Below are positions 6,967 through 14,349 of a stretch of 64,000 nt of DNA, one piece after another. The position numbers were made by a program, and so were the translations under genes. Below the pieces are notes generated by a model. The model worked only from the letters and a program-made list of their open reading frames with translations, was not told where the DNA came from and searched no databases. The stretch's first letter is position 1. Each line of letters begins with the position of its first letter. Where the stretch lies: IMG/VR virus record IMGVR_UViG_3300022745_000026, positions 1 through 64,000 of that record; one strand, written 5' to 3'. The stretch comes from a virus.

Positions 6967-7158
6967 ATGAAATTTTCTGTTAAGAGAACCTCAGAGTGGA
7001 GAGGGTGTAGGCCCTGTCCGGAGGCTAAAGGCGAGACTGGAGAGTGGTACGTGGAGTTTTCCACTCTTGAAGAGTTAATGTTCTTTGTAGAGAAGCGGGG
7101 TGACGTAATTATCTCTAAGTACATGTCAATTGAAATTTACGACGGTTACAGGGAGTGA
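6967..7158 (+). CDS. Hypothetical phage protein (63 aa)
   Basis: Starts M-K-F-S-V-K-R-T-S-E-W, contains a C-R-P-C-P pair and ends with the motif E-I-Y-D-G-Y-R-E, a terminus I recall in small phage proteins. It lies 1 bp after the previous stop. Function unknown. Confidence 0.6.
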   Translation: MKFSVKRTSEWRGCRPCPEAKGETGEWYVEFSTLEELMFFVEKRGDVIISKYMSIEIYDGYRE

Positions 7159-7339
7159 CTATGAACTAATCTCTTGCGACGAATGCGCTGTCATTCTTGA
7201 CGGTGACAAGTTTTGTTTCCCGCTTGGAATTTATGGGGCCAATGACACTATAGACCCTTACAAGGGTGACTATAACCAGAGAACAGGGGAGTATTCTGCA
7301 TATGTAGAATGCCCAGTGTGCAAGTCTAAAATTTTTTAG
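7130..7339 (+). CDS. Small Cys-pair protein, TTG start (69 aa)
   Basis: No ATG is available in frame; a TTG at 7130 gives M-K-F-T-T-V-T-G. This overlaps the preceding gene by 29 bp and has no good Shine-Dalgarno, so the start is uncertain. Two Cys pairs (C-D-E-C near residue 16 and C-P-V-C near residue 61) suggest a zinc ribbon. Function unknown. Confidence 0.5.
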   Translation: MKFTTVTGSDYELISCDECAVILDGDKFCFPLGIYGANDTIDPYKGDYNQRTGEYSAYVECPVCKSKIF

Positions 7340-7347
7340 GATGATGT

Positions 7348-7632
7348 ATGAAACACAAACACGCAGATTTAATCCGAGAGTGGGCACTTGATACGAGTAG
7401 GGTTGTGCAGTATAGATACACGTCTACAAATGACTGGGATGACTGTGTAGACCACCCTGCATGGAATGAAGCAATCCATTACCGCTTTAAGCCAGAACCC
7501 AAGCCTGACTACCACACATACGGCTGGGCCATGAACGGCTCATTGCAGATAAATTACATTAGCAAGCCCAATATCAAGCTCACATTCGATGGTGAGACAC
7601 ACCAACTGAAAGCTGCGGAGGTTTTGAAATGA
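7348..7632 (+). CDS. Conserved hypothetical phage protein (94 aa)
   Basis: M-K-H-K-H-A-D-L-I-R-E-W-A at the N-terminus and the central H-P-A-W-N-E-x-I-H-Y-R-F-K-P-E are hallmarks of a small soluble protein common in phages of Gram-negative bacteria, with no known activity. AGGATGA precedes the start. It overlaps the next gene by ATGA. Confidence 0.7.
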   Translation: MKHKHADLIREWALDTSRVVQYRYTSTNDWDDCVDHPAWNEAIHYRFKPEPKPDYHTYGWAMNGSLQINYISKPNIKLTFDGETHQLKAAEVLK

Positions 7633-7883
7633 TCGAAGTACAAGAACTCGACCCCCAGCCCACAATAGAAATCCTCGTGCCGCCGCCCAAGCCCGAGGGC
7701 TGGCTGGCCTTCTACCGCTGGGATAGCAGCAGCTCTTGGCTGCTACTAAGCCCCGGAGTATCCGGCCACGACCAAGCTCGTAATCCTTGGCCCCTATTCC
7801 CAACAAAACAGGATGCAGCCTTGGCAGGACAAGCTGCGCTGCCGTCCGGCGGTACTGTAAAAGTAGTGAAGGTGACCCTATGA
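7629..7883 (+). CDS. Hypothetical protein, Pro/Trp-rich (84 aa)
   Basis: The N-terminal third is Pro-rich (L-V-P-P-P-K-P-E-G-W) followed by an aromatic patch. No catalytic motif or membrane segment. ATGA overlaps at both ends place it in the operon. Confidence 0.55.
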   Translation: MIEVQELDPQPTIEILVPPPKPEGWLAFYRWDSSSSWLLLSPGVSGHDQARNPWPLFPTKQDAALAGQAALPSGGTVKVVKVTL

Positions 7884-8158
7884 CTGACCACCACGACGAG
7901 GTTATTGAGATGCTTGAGTACGCAGTCACTCGGCTGGATGGCGGCTATTTTGAGCCACGGTCTGACCGAGATGTCGCCCTACGGGACGTACTGATACGGG
8001 TTATCGAGGGTCGTAAAAAGTCAGAGCCAGAACCCAAGTGCTTGTCCAACTGCCGCACTTGCGGATATGCACACATGCAGGAATTCTCTGACGGAGGGCA
8101 CTGCTATATGTTCAAAGATGAGCCCGTAGGGGTATGTTCAAAATGGTTAGGAGTCTGA
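7880..8158 (+). CDS. Hypothetical Cys-containing protein (92 aa)
   Basis: The frame opens earlier, but the ATG at 7880 overlaps the preceding stop and gives M-T-D-H-H-D-E-V-I-E-M-L. The C-terminal half carries C-x3-C-x2-C and later Cys residues (C-L-S-N-C-R-T-C-G, H-C-Y-M-F, V-C-S-K-W), likely one zinc site. Function unknown. Confidence 0.6.
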   Translation: MTDHHDEVIEMLEYAVTRLDGGYFEPRSDRDVALRDVLIRVIEGRKKSEPEPKCLSNCRTCGYAHMQEFSDGGHCYMFKDEPVGVCSKWLGV

Positions 8159-8159
8159 T

Positions 8160-8357
8160 ATGAAACTGAAAATTCTGGCCCTGACAGCGGCCCTACCAGC
8201 AATCATCCTGATGCTGAACCTTACGGCCTATGCCCTGACAGGCGCAGGCTTCTTGATGCCGGCTGCTGCACAAACTGTTCACGACGCCCGCATAGTTGTG
8301 GCCGGCCTATCAGCGGCAATCGCCGTAATACTATTCGGAGCAAGCCTTGAAGTTTAA
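8160..8357 (+). CDS. Small membrane protein, two TM segments (65 aa)
   Basis: Two hydrophobic stretches (residues ~5-25 and ~40-60) are joined by a short polar loop; the first could be a signal anchor. TAGGAG precedes the start. Position in the early arm argues against a holin. Function unknown. Confidence 0.6.
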   Translation: MKLKILALTAALPAIILMLNLTAYALTGAGFLMPAAAQTVHDARIVVAGLSAAIAVILFGASLEV

Positions 8358-8652
8358 GCCGCTCCCCACCATGCGAATCCCACAATTGCCCAACAAGAGG
8401 CTGGCCACCATGAAGCGTGGCCTTGCTCATATAGGCTTCTCAGCCGCCGCAGGCTTGGTGCTCAGCACCTTGCTCATCCTGCCTCTGCTTGATGCTTACG
8501 TGAGTCAAGTGCGAGTCGCCGCCACCGAGCAGGCGCTAGAGACCTTTGAGACCTCTTGGAAATCCCGCCTGCTCGATAATCAGTCACTCCTACGAACTGC
8601 CTGCACCACTTGGTGGTTTGGGTCCAACCATAAAGAACGGAATCTAAAATGA
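8347..8652 (+). CDS. Small membrane protein with one TM segment (101 aa)
   Basis: TTG at 8347 is used because GGAG at 8337-8340 sits 6 bp upstream; ATGs at 8371 and 8410 lack such a site. One hydrophobic segment lies at residues ~30-50 (A-A-G-L-V-L-S-T-L-L-I-L-P-L-L). A soluble C-terminal helix follows and ends in A-C-T-T-W-W-F. It overlaps the upstream gene by 11 bp and the next by 4. Function unknown. Confidence 0.55.
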   Translation: MKFKPLPTMRIPQLPNKRLATMKRGLAHIGFSAAAGLVLSTLLILPLLDAYVSQVRVAATEQALETFETSWKSRLLDNQSLLRTACTTWWFGSNHKERNLK

Positions 8653-9437
8653 ATATCAATGCTGAAATTATTGCCGACTCAATTAGTGAGGGTGGTGTAC
8701 GTCTTACAACTTTCTCTCTCACTTACCCCCGCGTCATCCATGGAGAACTAATGACCCATAGGGTTTTCTCACGTAATGCTATGAGTTCAAGGGCTATTCC
8801 AGTCTCTAAGCTAATTTCAGAAGTGTGGAACGACCCCTTCATTCCTATGGTCTGGGGCTCCAACAAGCCCGGAATGCAGGCCGGTGAAGAGGTCACCGGC
8901 TGGCGCTTGGCGCTTGCCAAGCTCACTTGGGTAGCAGCCTCCAAGGCCGCCTGCGTCTTCGCATGGGCCTTGTCCAAGTTGGGGCTGCACAAGCAGATCG
9001 GCAACCGAATCATGGAACCCTTCCAGTGGATGCGCACCGTACTCACCGCCACTGAGTGGGATAATTTTTTCGCTCTTCGAGACCACCCAGACGCCGAACC
9101 ACACTTCCAAGCCCTGGCTCGCCGCATGCGCTTCGAGATGGACATATCAACCCCCCGCGAATTGGTACTAGGCCAGTGGCACCTGCCCTACGTTGACTCA
9201 GTTTCAGGGATTGACTGCAAGATTTCTGCCGCCCGCTGTGCCCGAGTCTCCTACTTGACACACGAGGGCAAGGCACCGAGCGTTGAAGCTGACTTGGCGC
9301 TATATGAGCGCTTGGCCGGCGGCGAGCCTATCCATGCCTCACCCTTGGAACATCAAGCGACACCAGCCCTGAGCGCCACCACCCGCAGCGGTAACTTGAG
9401 GGGATGGGTTCAATTCCGTCAAGTGGTGCAAGCATGA
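8649..9437 (+). CDS. thyX: ThyX-type FAD-dependent thymidylate synthase
   Basis: The ThyX signature R-H-R-x2-S-x-N-x2-S-x-R appears as T-H-R-V-F-S-R-N-A-M-S-S-R at residues 36-48; the first Arg is Thr here. A central helical region H-K-Q-I-G-N-R-I-x-E-P-F near 120 and T-A-T-E-W-x-N-F-F near 140 match phage ThyX proteins. The C-terminal N-L-R-G-W-x-Q-F-R carries the conserved basic/aromatic segment. The enzyme makes dTMP from dUMP using methylene-THF and reduced FAD, feeding phage DNA synthesis. Confidence 0.85.
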   Translation: MNINAEIIADSISEGGVRLTTFSLTYPRVIHGELMTHRVFSRNAMSSRAIPVSKLISEVWNDPFIPMVWGSNKPGMQAGEEVTGWRLALAKLTWVAASKAACVFAWALSKLGLHKQIGNRIMEPFQWMRTVLTATEWDNFFALRDHPDAEPHFQALARRMRFEMDISTPRELVLGQWHLPYVDSVSGIDCKISAARCARVSYLTHEGKAPSVEADLALYERLAGGEPIHASPLEHQATPALSATTRSGNLRGWVQFRQVVQA

Positions 9438-9583
9438 CCAAGCCGCAAATTACCGCCATCATTATGCTCCTATCCCAAATCGAAGGATGGGCGTTAGCTA
9501 TAAAAGAGCCTATCCCGGAAGAGGTAGGTGACTCGCTGGAAAGAGCCTTTAAGGCCCTGTTGGAGGAGTTACTAGATGAGTGA
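9434..9583 (+). CDS. Hypothetical protein (49 aa)
   Basis: ATG overlaps the thyX stop. A helical acidic peptide starting M-T-K-P-Q-I-T-A-I-I-M-L-L and ending L-L-E-E-L-L-D-E. It overlaps the next gene by 8 bp. No family recognised. Confidence 0.5.
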   Translation: MTKPQITAIIMLLSQIEGWALAIKEPIPEEVGDSLERAFKALLEELLDE

Positions 9584-9755
9584 TGCCTACTACGAGAAGT
9601 TAATCCGATTGGTAACCATTGGACGTATGCGACGCAGGGCAGCCTACAGGGCAAAAGTCCTTGAGGATGACAAGTGGCGGCAAATGAACACCATGCACAG
9701 GCGACTCGGTAAGGGTTATTCGATGCTATTCAAACCAATTTTAAGGAAGATATGA
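9576..9755 (+). CDS. Small basic hypothetical protein (59 aa)
   Basis: Starts M-S-D-A-Y-Y-E-K-L-I-R and is rich in Arg/Lys (G-R-M-R-R-R-A-A-Y-R-A-K). GGAGG occurs at 9563-9567, before the start. ATGA connects it to the next gene. A nucleic-acid-binding role would fit the charge but is not shown. Confidence 0.5.
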   Translation: MSDAYYEKLIRLVTIGRMRRRAAYRAKVLEDDKWRQMNTMHRRLGKGYSMLFKPILRKI

Positions 9756-10444
9756 CAAACCTAATTGAGAGATTGAGAGAGACGGCCAGCAAGGGCGTGT
9801 TAGTTTGGGGAGACCTGCAAATGGAGGCTGCTGATACGCTTGAAGCGCTCAGCAGCAGGAACCGACAGCTTGTGGTTGAGTCCAGTAAGTATTGTGCCGA
9901 AGTTTCCCGAGGGATGTCAGACACCATCAGGCTTATGGAGGAGCGCGACGCTCTAAAAGTAGAACTACAAAACTCGATTACACGCAGACAAGAACAAAGG
10001 GCATCAGCCGATTTTGCTGTGGCTTCATTGAAATTGGAGCGCGACACCTTGCGAGCAGAGGTGTCAAAACTGGACGTGCTTCTTGAAGAATGCAAGATGA
10101 ATTGGTCAGTCGATATTATCCAGCTTATGGCAGATCACAAGCATGAAGTTGACAACATGACATACGACTTTGATATGGTAGACAGGTTCCTCAGACAGAA
10201 CCTGAGTGACGATGACTATGAGGAGTATTCGGAAGCTCTCTCAGCCATCGCGTATGCAGACCCAAGGGTGCCTGAACTCCGCTGTGCCAACCTCGACCTG
10301 CGTGACGAGGGCATCAAGCTGCGCCGCGAACTAGACCTGTTACTGCAGGCCCACGAATCGGTGCTCAACTACTGTGATACGCTTGGCGGTGATACCGTTG
10401 GCCGCCGCCAGACACTGGAAAGGATTAGACATGAACTGCTGTGA
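9752..10444 (+). CDS. Coiled-coil protein (230 aa)
   Basis: The N-terminus (N-L-I-E-R-L-R-E-T, A-A-D-T-L-E-A-L) is typical of phage proteins that begin with an 'ead/Ea22-like' helix. It is followed by long heptad-rich stretches at ~50-120 and ~185-215 with a Trp/Met-rich break between them. No enzymatic motif. Likely an oligomeric accessory protein; function unknown. Confidence 0.6.
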   Translation: MTNLIERLRETASKGVLVWGDLQMEAADTLEALSSRNRQLVVESSKYCAEVSRGMSDTIRLMEERDALKVELQNSITRRQEQRASADFAVASLKLERDTLRAEVSKLDVLLEECKMNWSVDIIQLMADHKHEVDNMTYDFDMVDRFLRQNLSDDDYEEYSEALSAIAYADPRVPELRCANLDLRDEGIKLRRELDLLLQAHESVLNYCDTLGGDTVGRRQTLERIRHELL

Positions 10445-10664
10445 CGATTATGGCCAATGTACCCAAGGGGCTAACTGCCCTGTAAGGGAGAATAACTCCA
10501 TCGAGTCCTTGGCCAAGAGCACCGCAACGCGGTATCGACCTGGCGCTCCGCCAATGTTTGAGTTCGACACCCAAGCGCTAAAGTCCTTTGTACTCGCTTT
10601 AGACTTCAACAGGTCAATGACCAAACGTAACCCCTACTTTAACTTCAAGCGTAAAAATGACTAA
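10431..10664 (+). CDS. Small Cys-motif phage protein (77 aa)
   Basis: The ATG at 10431 is chosen because M-N-C-C-D-D-Y-G-Q-C-T-Q-G-x-N-C-P-V-R is the known terminal motif of a frequent small phage protein. It overlaps the preceding stop by 14 bp. The four Cys could bind zinc. The rest is unremarkable. Confidence 0.65.
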   Translation: MNCCDDYGQCTQGANCPVRENNSIESLAKSTATRYRPGAPPMFEFDTQALKSFVLALDFNRSMTKRNPYFNFKRKND

Positions 10665-10785
10665 AATCGACTTTGCCCTTCTTATGTCCACTATTTGGAT
10701 AGCCCCGCACACCCCAGAACCGGTGGGTAAGCTGCTATCACTAGCTTGGCTTGTGGTATCTATTATTGAGGTATTTTTACGATGA
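10657..10785 (+). CDS. Small membrane peptide (42 aa)
   Basis: M-T-K-I-D-F-A-L-L-M-S-T-I-W-I-A-P-H is followed by a hydrophobic segment (L-L-S-L-A-W-L-V-V-S-I-I-E-V). Short phage proteins with the I-A-P-H motif and a C-terminal TM segment recur next to the Cys-motif protein upstream. ATGA couples it to the next gene. Confidence 0.6.
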   Translation: MTKIDFALLMSTIWIAPHTPEPVGKLLSLAWLVVSIIEVFLR

Positions 10786-11102
10786 TCGGCCTACCGGTTA
10801 CCCCCCTGCAGCGGGCAGTGATAGACCAAAAGATTGCCATTCTCATGCTAGATGAGGGCGAGGCCTGCGCGGAGCTTCTGACAGGTGTTGCTGCCACAAT
10901 GGAACTTGTGCTGCTGGCCTCAAAGAAGCCGCCCAAGGCCCTGGAGTCAGACTTCCGGGCCTGCCTACACCAGATAGAGCGCAATGCGCTGCAGAAGGCC
11001 ACGGTCAAGCTGATTATCAGGGGCCTTGACACCTGCCTTTGGCACGCCCCACGCATACCAAAGGCGGCCATCGACCAGGCATGGCTGAGGATGCAGCAAT
11101 GA
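10782..11102 (+). CDS. Helical hypothetical protein (106 aa)
   Basis: All-helical composition, Leu/Ala-rich, starting M-I-G-L-P-V-T-P-L-Q-R-A. Several Cys are spaced irregularly. No family recognised. ATGA links on both sides. Confidence 0.55.
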   Translation: MIGLPVTPLQRAVIDQKIAILMLDEGEACAELLTGVAATMELVLLASKKPPKALESDFRACLHQIERNALQKATVKLIIRGLDTCLWHAPRIPKAAIDQAWLRMQQ

Positions 11103-11338
11103 AGGTCGAGATTTATGGGCCATTGCCCTACGAGACTGAGCACCTGGCAGAACTGCTCAAGCTGATACCTTTAGATGCAAAGCATGTCGTTGTGCAGGCA
11201 CCACACCGCAGAGCTGTTGACCTCAAGGCCTGCCAGAGACCAGACACACTGGAACTTGCGGCCAGTGTAGACAACAGCAAATTTATTTTTTACTCACATC
11301 ACCCGACCAAGGGAATTGATGTAAAATATCAACCCTGA
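11099..11338 (+). CDS. Hypothetical protein (79 aa)
   Basis: The ATG overlapping the previous stop gives M-K-V-E-I-Y-G-P-L-P-Y, followed by alternating beta/helix patterns. It is the last gene before a short gap with no clear promoter, then the gene at 11,376. Function unknown. Confidence 0.55.
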   Translation: MKVEIYGPLPYETEHLAELLKLIPLDAKHVVVQAPHRRAVDLKACQRPDTLELAASVDNSKFIFYSHHPTKGIDVKYQP

Positions 11339-11375
11339 CTTCCTCAGATTCCCTTAACCACCACGAAAGACTATC

Positions 11376-11636
11376 ATGGCACTGACCATTCACAAAGACA
11401 TTCCTCTCCCCAAGCGCACCGTTAAGCGTGAGCACAAGTATGACTTCGCCTCTTTGGCTGAAGGCGACTGCTTCATCGAAGATGAAGTTGTAAGTGTGAC
11501 CAAGGTTATTAACCGCTTGTCTGCGGCTGTAACTAACTACCGCAAGTCCTATGGCGAAGGCGCTCCCAAGTTCGCAGTCCGTTCTGTTGTCATTGACGGC
11601 AAGGATGCTGTGGGCGTGTGGCGTGTAGCCGCTTAA
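11376..11636 (+). CDS. Conserved phage protein with D-F-A-S-L-A-x-G-D-C-F motif (86 aa)
   Basis: Starts M-A-L-T-I-H-K-D-I-P-L-P. The middle (Y-D-F-A-S-L-A-E-G-D-C-F) and C-terminal G-V-W-R-V match a small phage protein family, usually single-copy and of unknown function. It is followed directly by a strong terminator, so it ends a transcription unit; such positions often mark well expressed genes. Confidence 0.65.
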   Translation: MALTIHKDIPLPKRTVKREHKYDFASLAEGDCFIEDEVVSVTKVINRLSAAVTNYRKSYGEGAPKFAVRSVVIDGKDAVGVWRVAA

Positions 11637-11657
11637 TCGGACTCAATTCCACAACAA

Positions 11658-11683
11658 ACAGGGCCTAGGCCCTGTTTTATTTT
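11658..11683 (+). terminator. Rho-independent terminator
   Basis: A perfect 18-nt palindrome (ACAGGGCCTAGGCCCTGT) is followed by TTTTATTTT, 22 bp after the stop at 11,636. It separates the small-gene region from the ligase/replication block. Confidence 0.85.
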
Positions 11684-11692
11684 GCCTGAACT

Positions 11693-11869
11693 ATGACAAA
11701 CCCACAAAAACCCTACAAGCCGCCTGCAGATGACTACCAAGGGCTAGAACTGAAGCCCTATGACGGACGCCCCGGCTGCAACGCAATCTTGGCCTTCCCA
11801 AGCCGAATCGGACCCTACCGCCACTTCCCCGACGGCACCAAAGTATTTCAACCAATTGAGAAAACCTAA
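11693..11869 (+). CDS. Small hypothetical protein (58 aa)
   Basis: Starts 10 bp after the terminator tract, reads M-T-N-P-Q-K-P-Y-K-P-P and ends directly before the ligase ATG. It has no Shine-Dalgarno of note. The Pro/Tyr-rich composition suggests little fixed fold. Confidence 0.5.
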   Translation: MTNPQKPYKPPADDYQGLELKPYDGRPGCNAILAFPSRIGPYRHFPDGTKVFQPIEKT

Positions 11870-12727
11870 ATGTTTAAGCCCAATCTCGCATGTGAGGCCG
11901 CAGGCCCTGTAACTTTTCCAAAGCTCGCCTCCATCAAACTCGACGGAATCCGCGTTGTCACCAAGTTCGGCGGGGCGCTCACACGGTCGCTGAAGCCAGT
12001 ACCAAACTTGCACATCCGGGAGATGCTATCAAAGTACCCAAACCTGGATGGGGAGGTTATCGTCGGTTCGCCTGCAGCGCCAGACTGCTACCGCGCCACA
12101 AACTCTGCGGTGATGTCTCACGAGGGTGAGCCGGAATTTACGTTCTACGTGTTCGACGACTTGTCAGGTGCAGGACCCTACACTGAGCGCTTGGCCCGAC
12201 TGAAGGCACGGGACCTGCCAGACTTCATCAAGGTTCTGGACCAGACGTTGGTGTTCGATCAGGCTCAGCTAGATGCCTACTACAGCGATTCCCTTGAGCG
12301 CGGCTTTGAAGGCGCTATCCTTCGTAACCTAGACGCGGAGTACAAGTATGGGCGCAGCACGGCTAAGTCTCAGGACATGCTGAAGATGAAGCCATTTCAG
12401 GATTCTGAGGCAGTGATTCTGTCAGCTTACGAGGCGATGGAAAACCAGAACGAGGCCTTCACCAACGAACTCGGACAGACAGACCGAAGCACCCATGCAG
12501 AGAACAAGGTGGGCAAGGGTATGGTGGGCGGTTTCGTAGTGAAGGACTTGAAGACAGGTGTGGAATTTAACTGTGCTCCCGGCAAGCTATCTCATGCAGA
12601 GCGGACTGAATTATTCGGCCAGCCGTTGGAGGGCAAGATTCTGAAGTACCGCTCTATGTCGTATGGCGTGAAAGACGCACCCCGCTTCCCCCGGTTCATC
12701 GGATGGCGCTCTGCTTTGGATATGTAA
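11870..12727 (+). CDS. ATP-dependent DNA ligase
   Basis: Nucleotidyltransferase motif I is K23-L-D-G-I-R, with K23 as the AMP-accepting lysine. Motif III is L-D-G-E-V-I, IIIa F-T-F-Y-V-F-D, IV F-E-G-A-I-L-R and V M-L-K-M-K. The C-terminal ~80 residues (G-M-V-G-G-F-V-V, K-I-L-K-Y-R-S) form the OB-fold. At 285 aa it is a minimal T7/Chlorella-virus-style ligase. It would seal nicks during phage replication or repair. Confidence 0.92.
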   Translation: MFKPNLACEAAGPVTFPKLASIKLDGIRVVTKFGGALTRSLKPVPNLHIREMLSKYPNLDGEVIVGSPAAPDCYRATNSAVMSHEGEPEFTFYVFDDLSGAGPYTERLARLKARDLPDFIKVLDQTLVFDQAQLDAYYSDSLERGFEGAILRNLDAEYKYGRSTAKSQDMLKMKPFQDSEAVILSAYEAMENQNEAFTNELGQTDRSTHAENKVGKGMVGGFVVKDLKTGVEFNCAPGKLSHAERTELFGQPLEGKILKYRSMSYGVKDAPRFPRFIGWRSALDM

Positions 12728-12755
12728 TAATAGATTCTATTTAAGAAAGTGCTTT

Positions 12756-13355
12756 ATGAAAATTTTATGCGGGTGCGAGTATAGTGGAAAAATACGGCAG
12801 GCATTTAGGGACCTAGGCCACGACGCCATTTCATGTGACTTACTGCCTGCCGATGACGGCAGCCCCTACCACTACCAAGGTGACGTGTTTGACATTATCA
12901 ACGACGGGTGGGACTTGGCAACATTCAACCCTCCTTGCACTTACCTGTCCGTCAGCGGCATGCACTGGACGGCGCGGGGCTTACGTGACCCCAAGCTGAC
13001 CGAGGATGCTCTTGAGTTCGTACAGAAGCTGATGGACTGCAACATCCCCAAGTGGGCTTTGGAGAACCCTATCAGCATAATCAGCAGCCGAATCCGAAAG
13101 CCGGACCAGATCATCCAGCCCTACGAATTTGGCCACGATGCCAGCAAGAAGACGTGCCTGTGGCTGAAGGGGCTCCCGCTGCTCAGGCCAACCCAGTACG
13201 TCGAGCCTCGCATCGTCGATGGCAAGCGGCGCTGGAGTAACCAGACAGACAGCGGGCAGAATATACTGGCCCCAAGCGCAGACCGCTGGAAGCTGCGGTC
13301 CACTACGTTCGACGGAATTGCAAAAGCCATGGCAACCCAATGGTCTACCCTATGA
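12756..13355 (+). CDS. DNA cytosine methyltransferase-like protein
   Basis: Motif I-like C-E-Y-S-G-K (residues 7-12) for SAM binding, C-D-L-L near 28, and motif IV N-P-P-C-T-Y-L near 58 with the Pro-Cys dipeptide used by C5-cytosine enzymes. E-N-P occurs near 106. At 199 aa it is much shorter than typical Dcm enzymes and lacks a clear target-recognition domain. Short phage homologues of this type are known by annotation only. Activity (self-modification against restriction) is inferred. Confidence 0.7.
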   Translation: MKILCGCEYSGKIRQAFRDLGHDAISCDLLPADDGSPYHYQGDVFDIINDGWDLATFNPPCTYLSVSGMHWTARGLRDPKLTEDALEFVQKLMDCNIPKWALENPISIISSRIRKPDQIIQPYEFGHDASKKTCLWLKGLPLLRPTQYVEPRIVDGKRRWSNQTDSGQNILAPSADRWKLRSTTFDGIAKAMATQWSTL

Positions 13356-13522
13356 CACCCTGCTACCAATGCCTGACCCCTGCACCACTCAGCCCTAGGG
13401 CACGGTGCGTCACCTGCGAGTATCGGCGCTCAATCGCAAATGAGCAAGAGAACGAGATTCTCTACGCTGAGATAGACGCCCTAAAGCAGGAGATACAAAA
13501 ACTTCAAAAGGACTTGTCATGA
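13352..13522 (+). CDS. Zinc-knuckle plus coiled-coil small protein (56 aa)
   Basis: The ATG overlapping the methyltransferase stop gives M-T-P-C-Y-Q-C-L-T-P. Two C-x2-C pairs (residues 4-7 and ~19-22) are followed by a heptad helix (E-I-D-A-L-K-Q-E-I-Q-K-L). An upstream in-frame ATG at 13,340 is less likely. Function unknown. Confidence 0.6.
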   Translation: MTPCYQCLTPAPLSPRARCVTCEYRRSIANEQENEILYAEIDALKQEIQKLQKDLS

Positions 13523-13800
13523 GACCAATATCCGCCGGTGACCGCTGCCTTGTAGTGGGCGGCCTAGGCCAATCTAAGAGCCCGAACATCGGGCTGACTG
13601 TGACTGTTAAGTCCTTCCAAGGTGAGCATAGTGGTAGAGGACGAATCTTCCGCTGCACTGGTCAAGGTATCAAACAGTTGACTGACACAGGCTCCTATGT
13701 GGAGACAAATGAGGCGGACTTTGCCGTATCATGGCTCCAGCGAATCGACCCAACCCCAACTAAGAAAGAAGAATCCCGTGAACTTCAAGCAACCAATTAA
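13519..13800 (+). CDS. Hypothetical SH3-like small protein (93 aa)
   Basis: M-R-P-I-S-A-G-D-R-C-L-V-V-G-G followed by G-L-T-V-T-V and a late W-L-Q-R-I resembles small beta-barrel phage proteins that begin with x-G-D-x-C-x-V. ATGA couples it to the previous gene. Function unknown. Confidence 0.6.
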   Translation: MRPISAGDRCLVVGGLGQSKSPNIGLTVTVKSFQGEHSGRGRIFRCTGQGIKQLTDTGSYVETNEADFAVSWLQRIDPTPTKKEESRELQATN

Positions 13801-14008
13801 CATGGCCGGCGTACAGCGGATGATAAGCTACGAGTACAAACGCGGTGCAGAGGACTACAGAGTAGTGGTTAGAACTCACGCAACCGGAACCAGCATCACA
13901 GTGCTTCTCCTTGCTCCTCACGGAGCTAAGCACCCAGTGCTTTGGCATGCAGACTGCTTGGGCATGGACGTGTTACCCGCAACAGATTTTAAGGAAGTGA
14001 GAATCTAA
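13778..14008 (+). CDS. Hypothetical protein, GTG start (76 aa)
   Basis: The frame is open from 13,697, but GTG at 13,778 with AAGAAGAA upstream gives M-N-F-K-Q-P-I-N, matching the start of the next gene (M-N-F-K-Q-L-A-K). The 15 nt TGAACTTCAAGCAAC are identical in both. The product is beta-rich and has no known family. It overlaps the preceding gene by 23 bp. Confidence 0.55.
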   Translation: MNFKQPINMAGVQRMISYEYKRGAEDYRVVVRTHATGTSITVLLLAPHGAKHPVLWHADCLGMDVLPATDFKEVRI

Positions 14009-14349
14009 TGAACTTCAAGCAACTAGCTAAGTGGTACTGGTCCCCCAAGCACCCGACCTCCTACGTGCTTCCCCACCCCAAGGGCGGGCACCCGGCAGGT
14101 ATCGGGCTCTTGGTCAAGAAAGACCCAAGCCTGTGGCCCGCCTTTAACTTGTGCTGGGCCCGGTATGACTTGTCAACTTGGGCAGGGCAGGAGGCTGCTG
14201 TCATGTATGCGACAACAGCCAAGAAGATTTTAGAGCGACCGGCAGAAGGTGGCACACTTGGCGAACTAGCATGCCTACTTGGCCAAGACGGCTTCACCGC
14301 CTACTGTCAAGCGCACGGAATCAAGCTGCACCTCAGCTTGGTTCGCTGA
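14008..14349 (+). CDS. Hypothetical protein (113 aa)
   Basis: M-N-F-K-Q-L-A-K-W-Y-W-S-P with several Trp and a Gly-His-Pro loop; the helical C-terminus includes L-A-C-L-L-G-Q-D-G-F. TGATG junctions join it to both neighbours. No function assigned. Confidence 0.55.
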   Translation: MNFKQLAKWYWSPKHPTSYVLPHPKGGHPAGIGLLVKKDPSLWPAFNLCWARYDLSTWAGQEAAVMYATTAKKILERPAEGGTLGELACLLGQDGFTAYCQAHGIKLHLSLVR

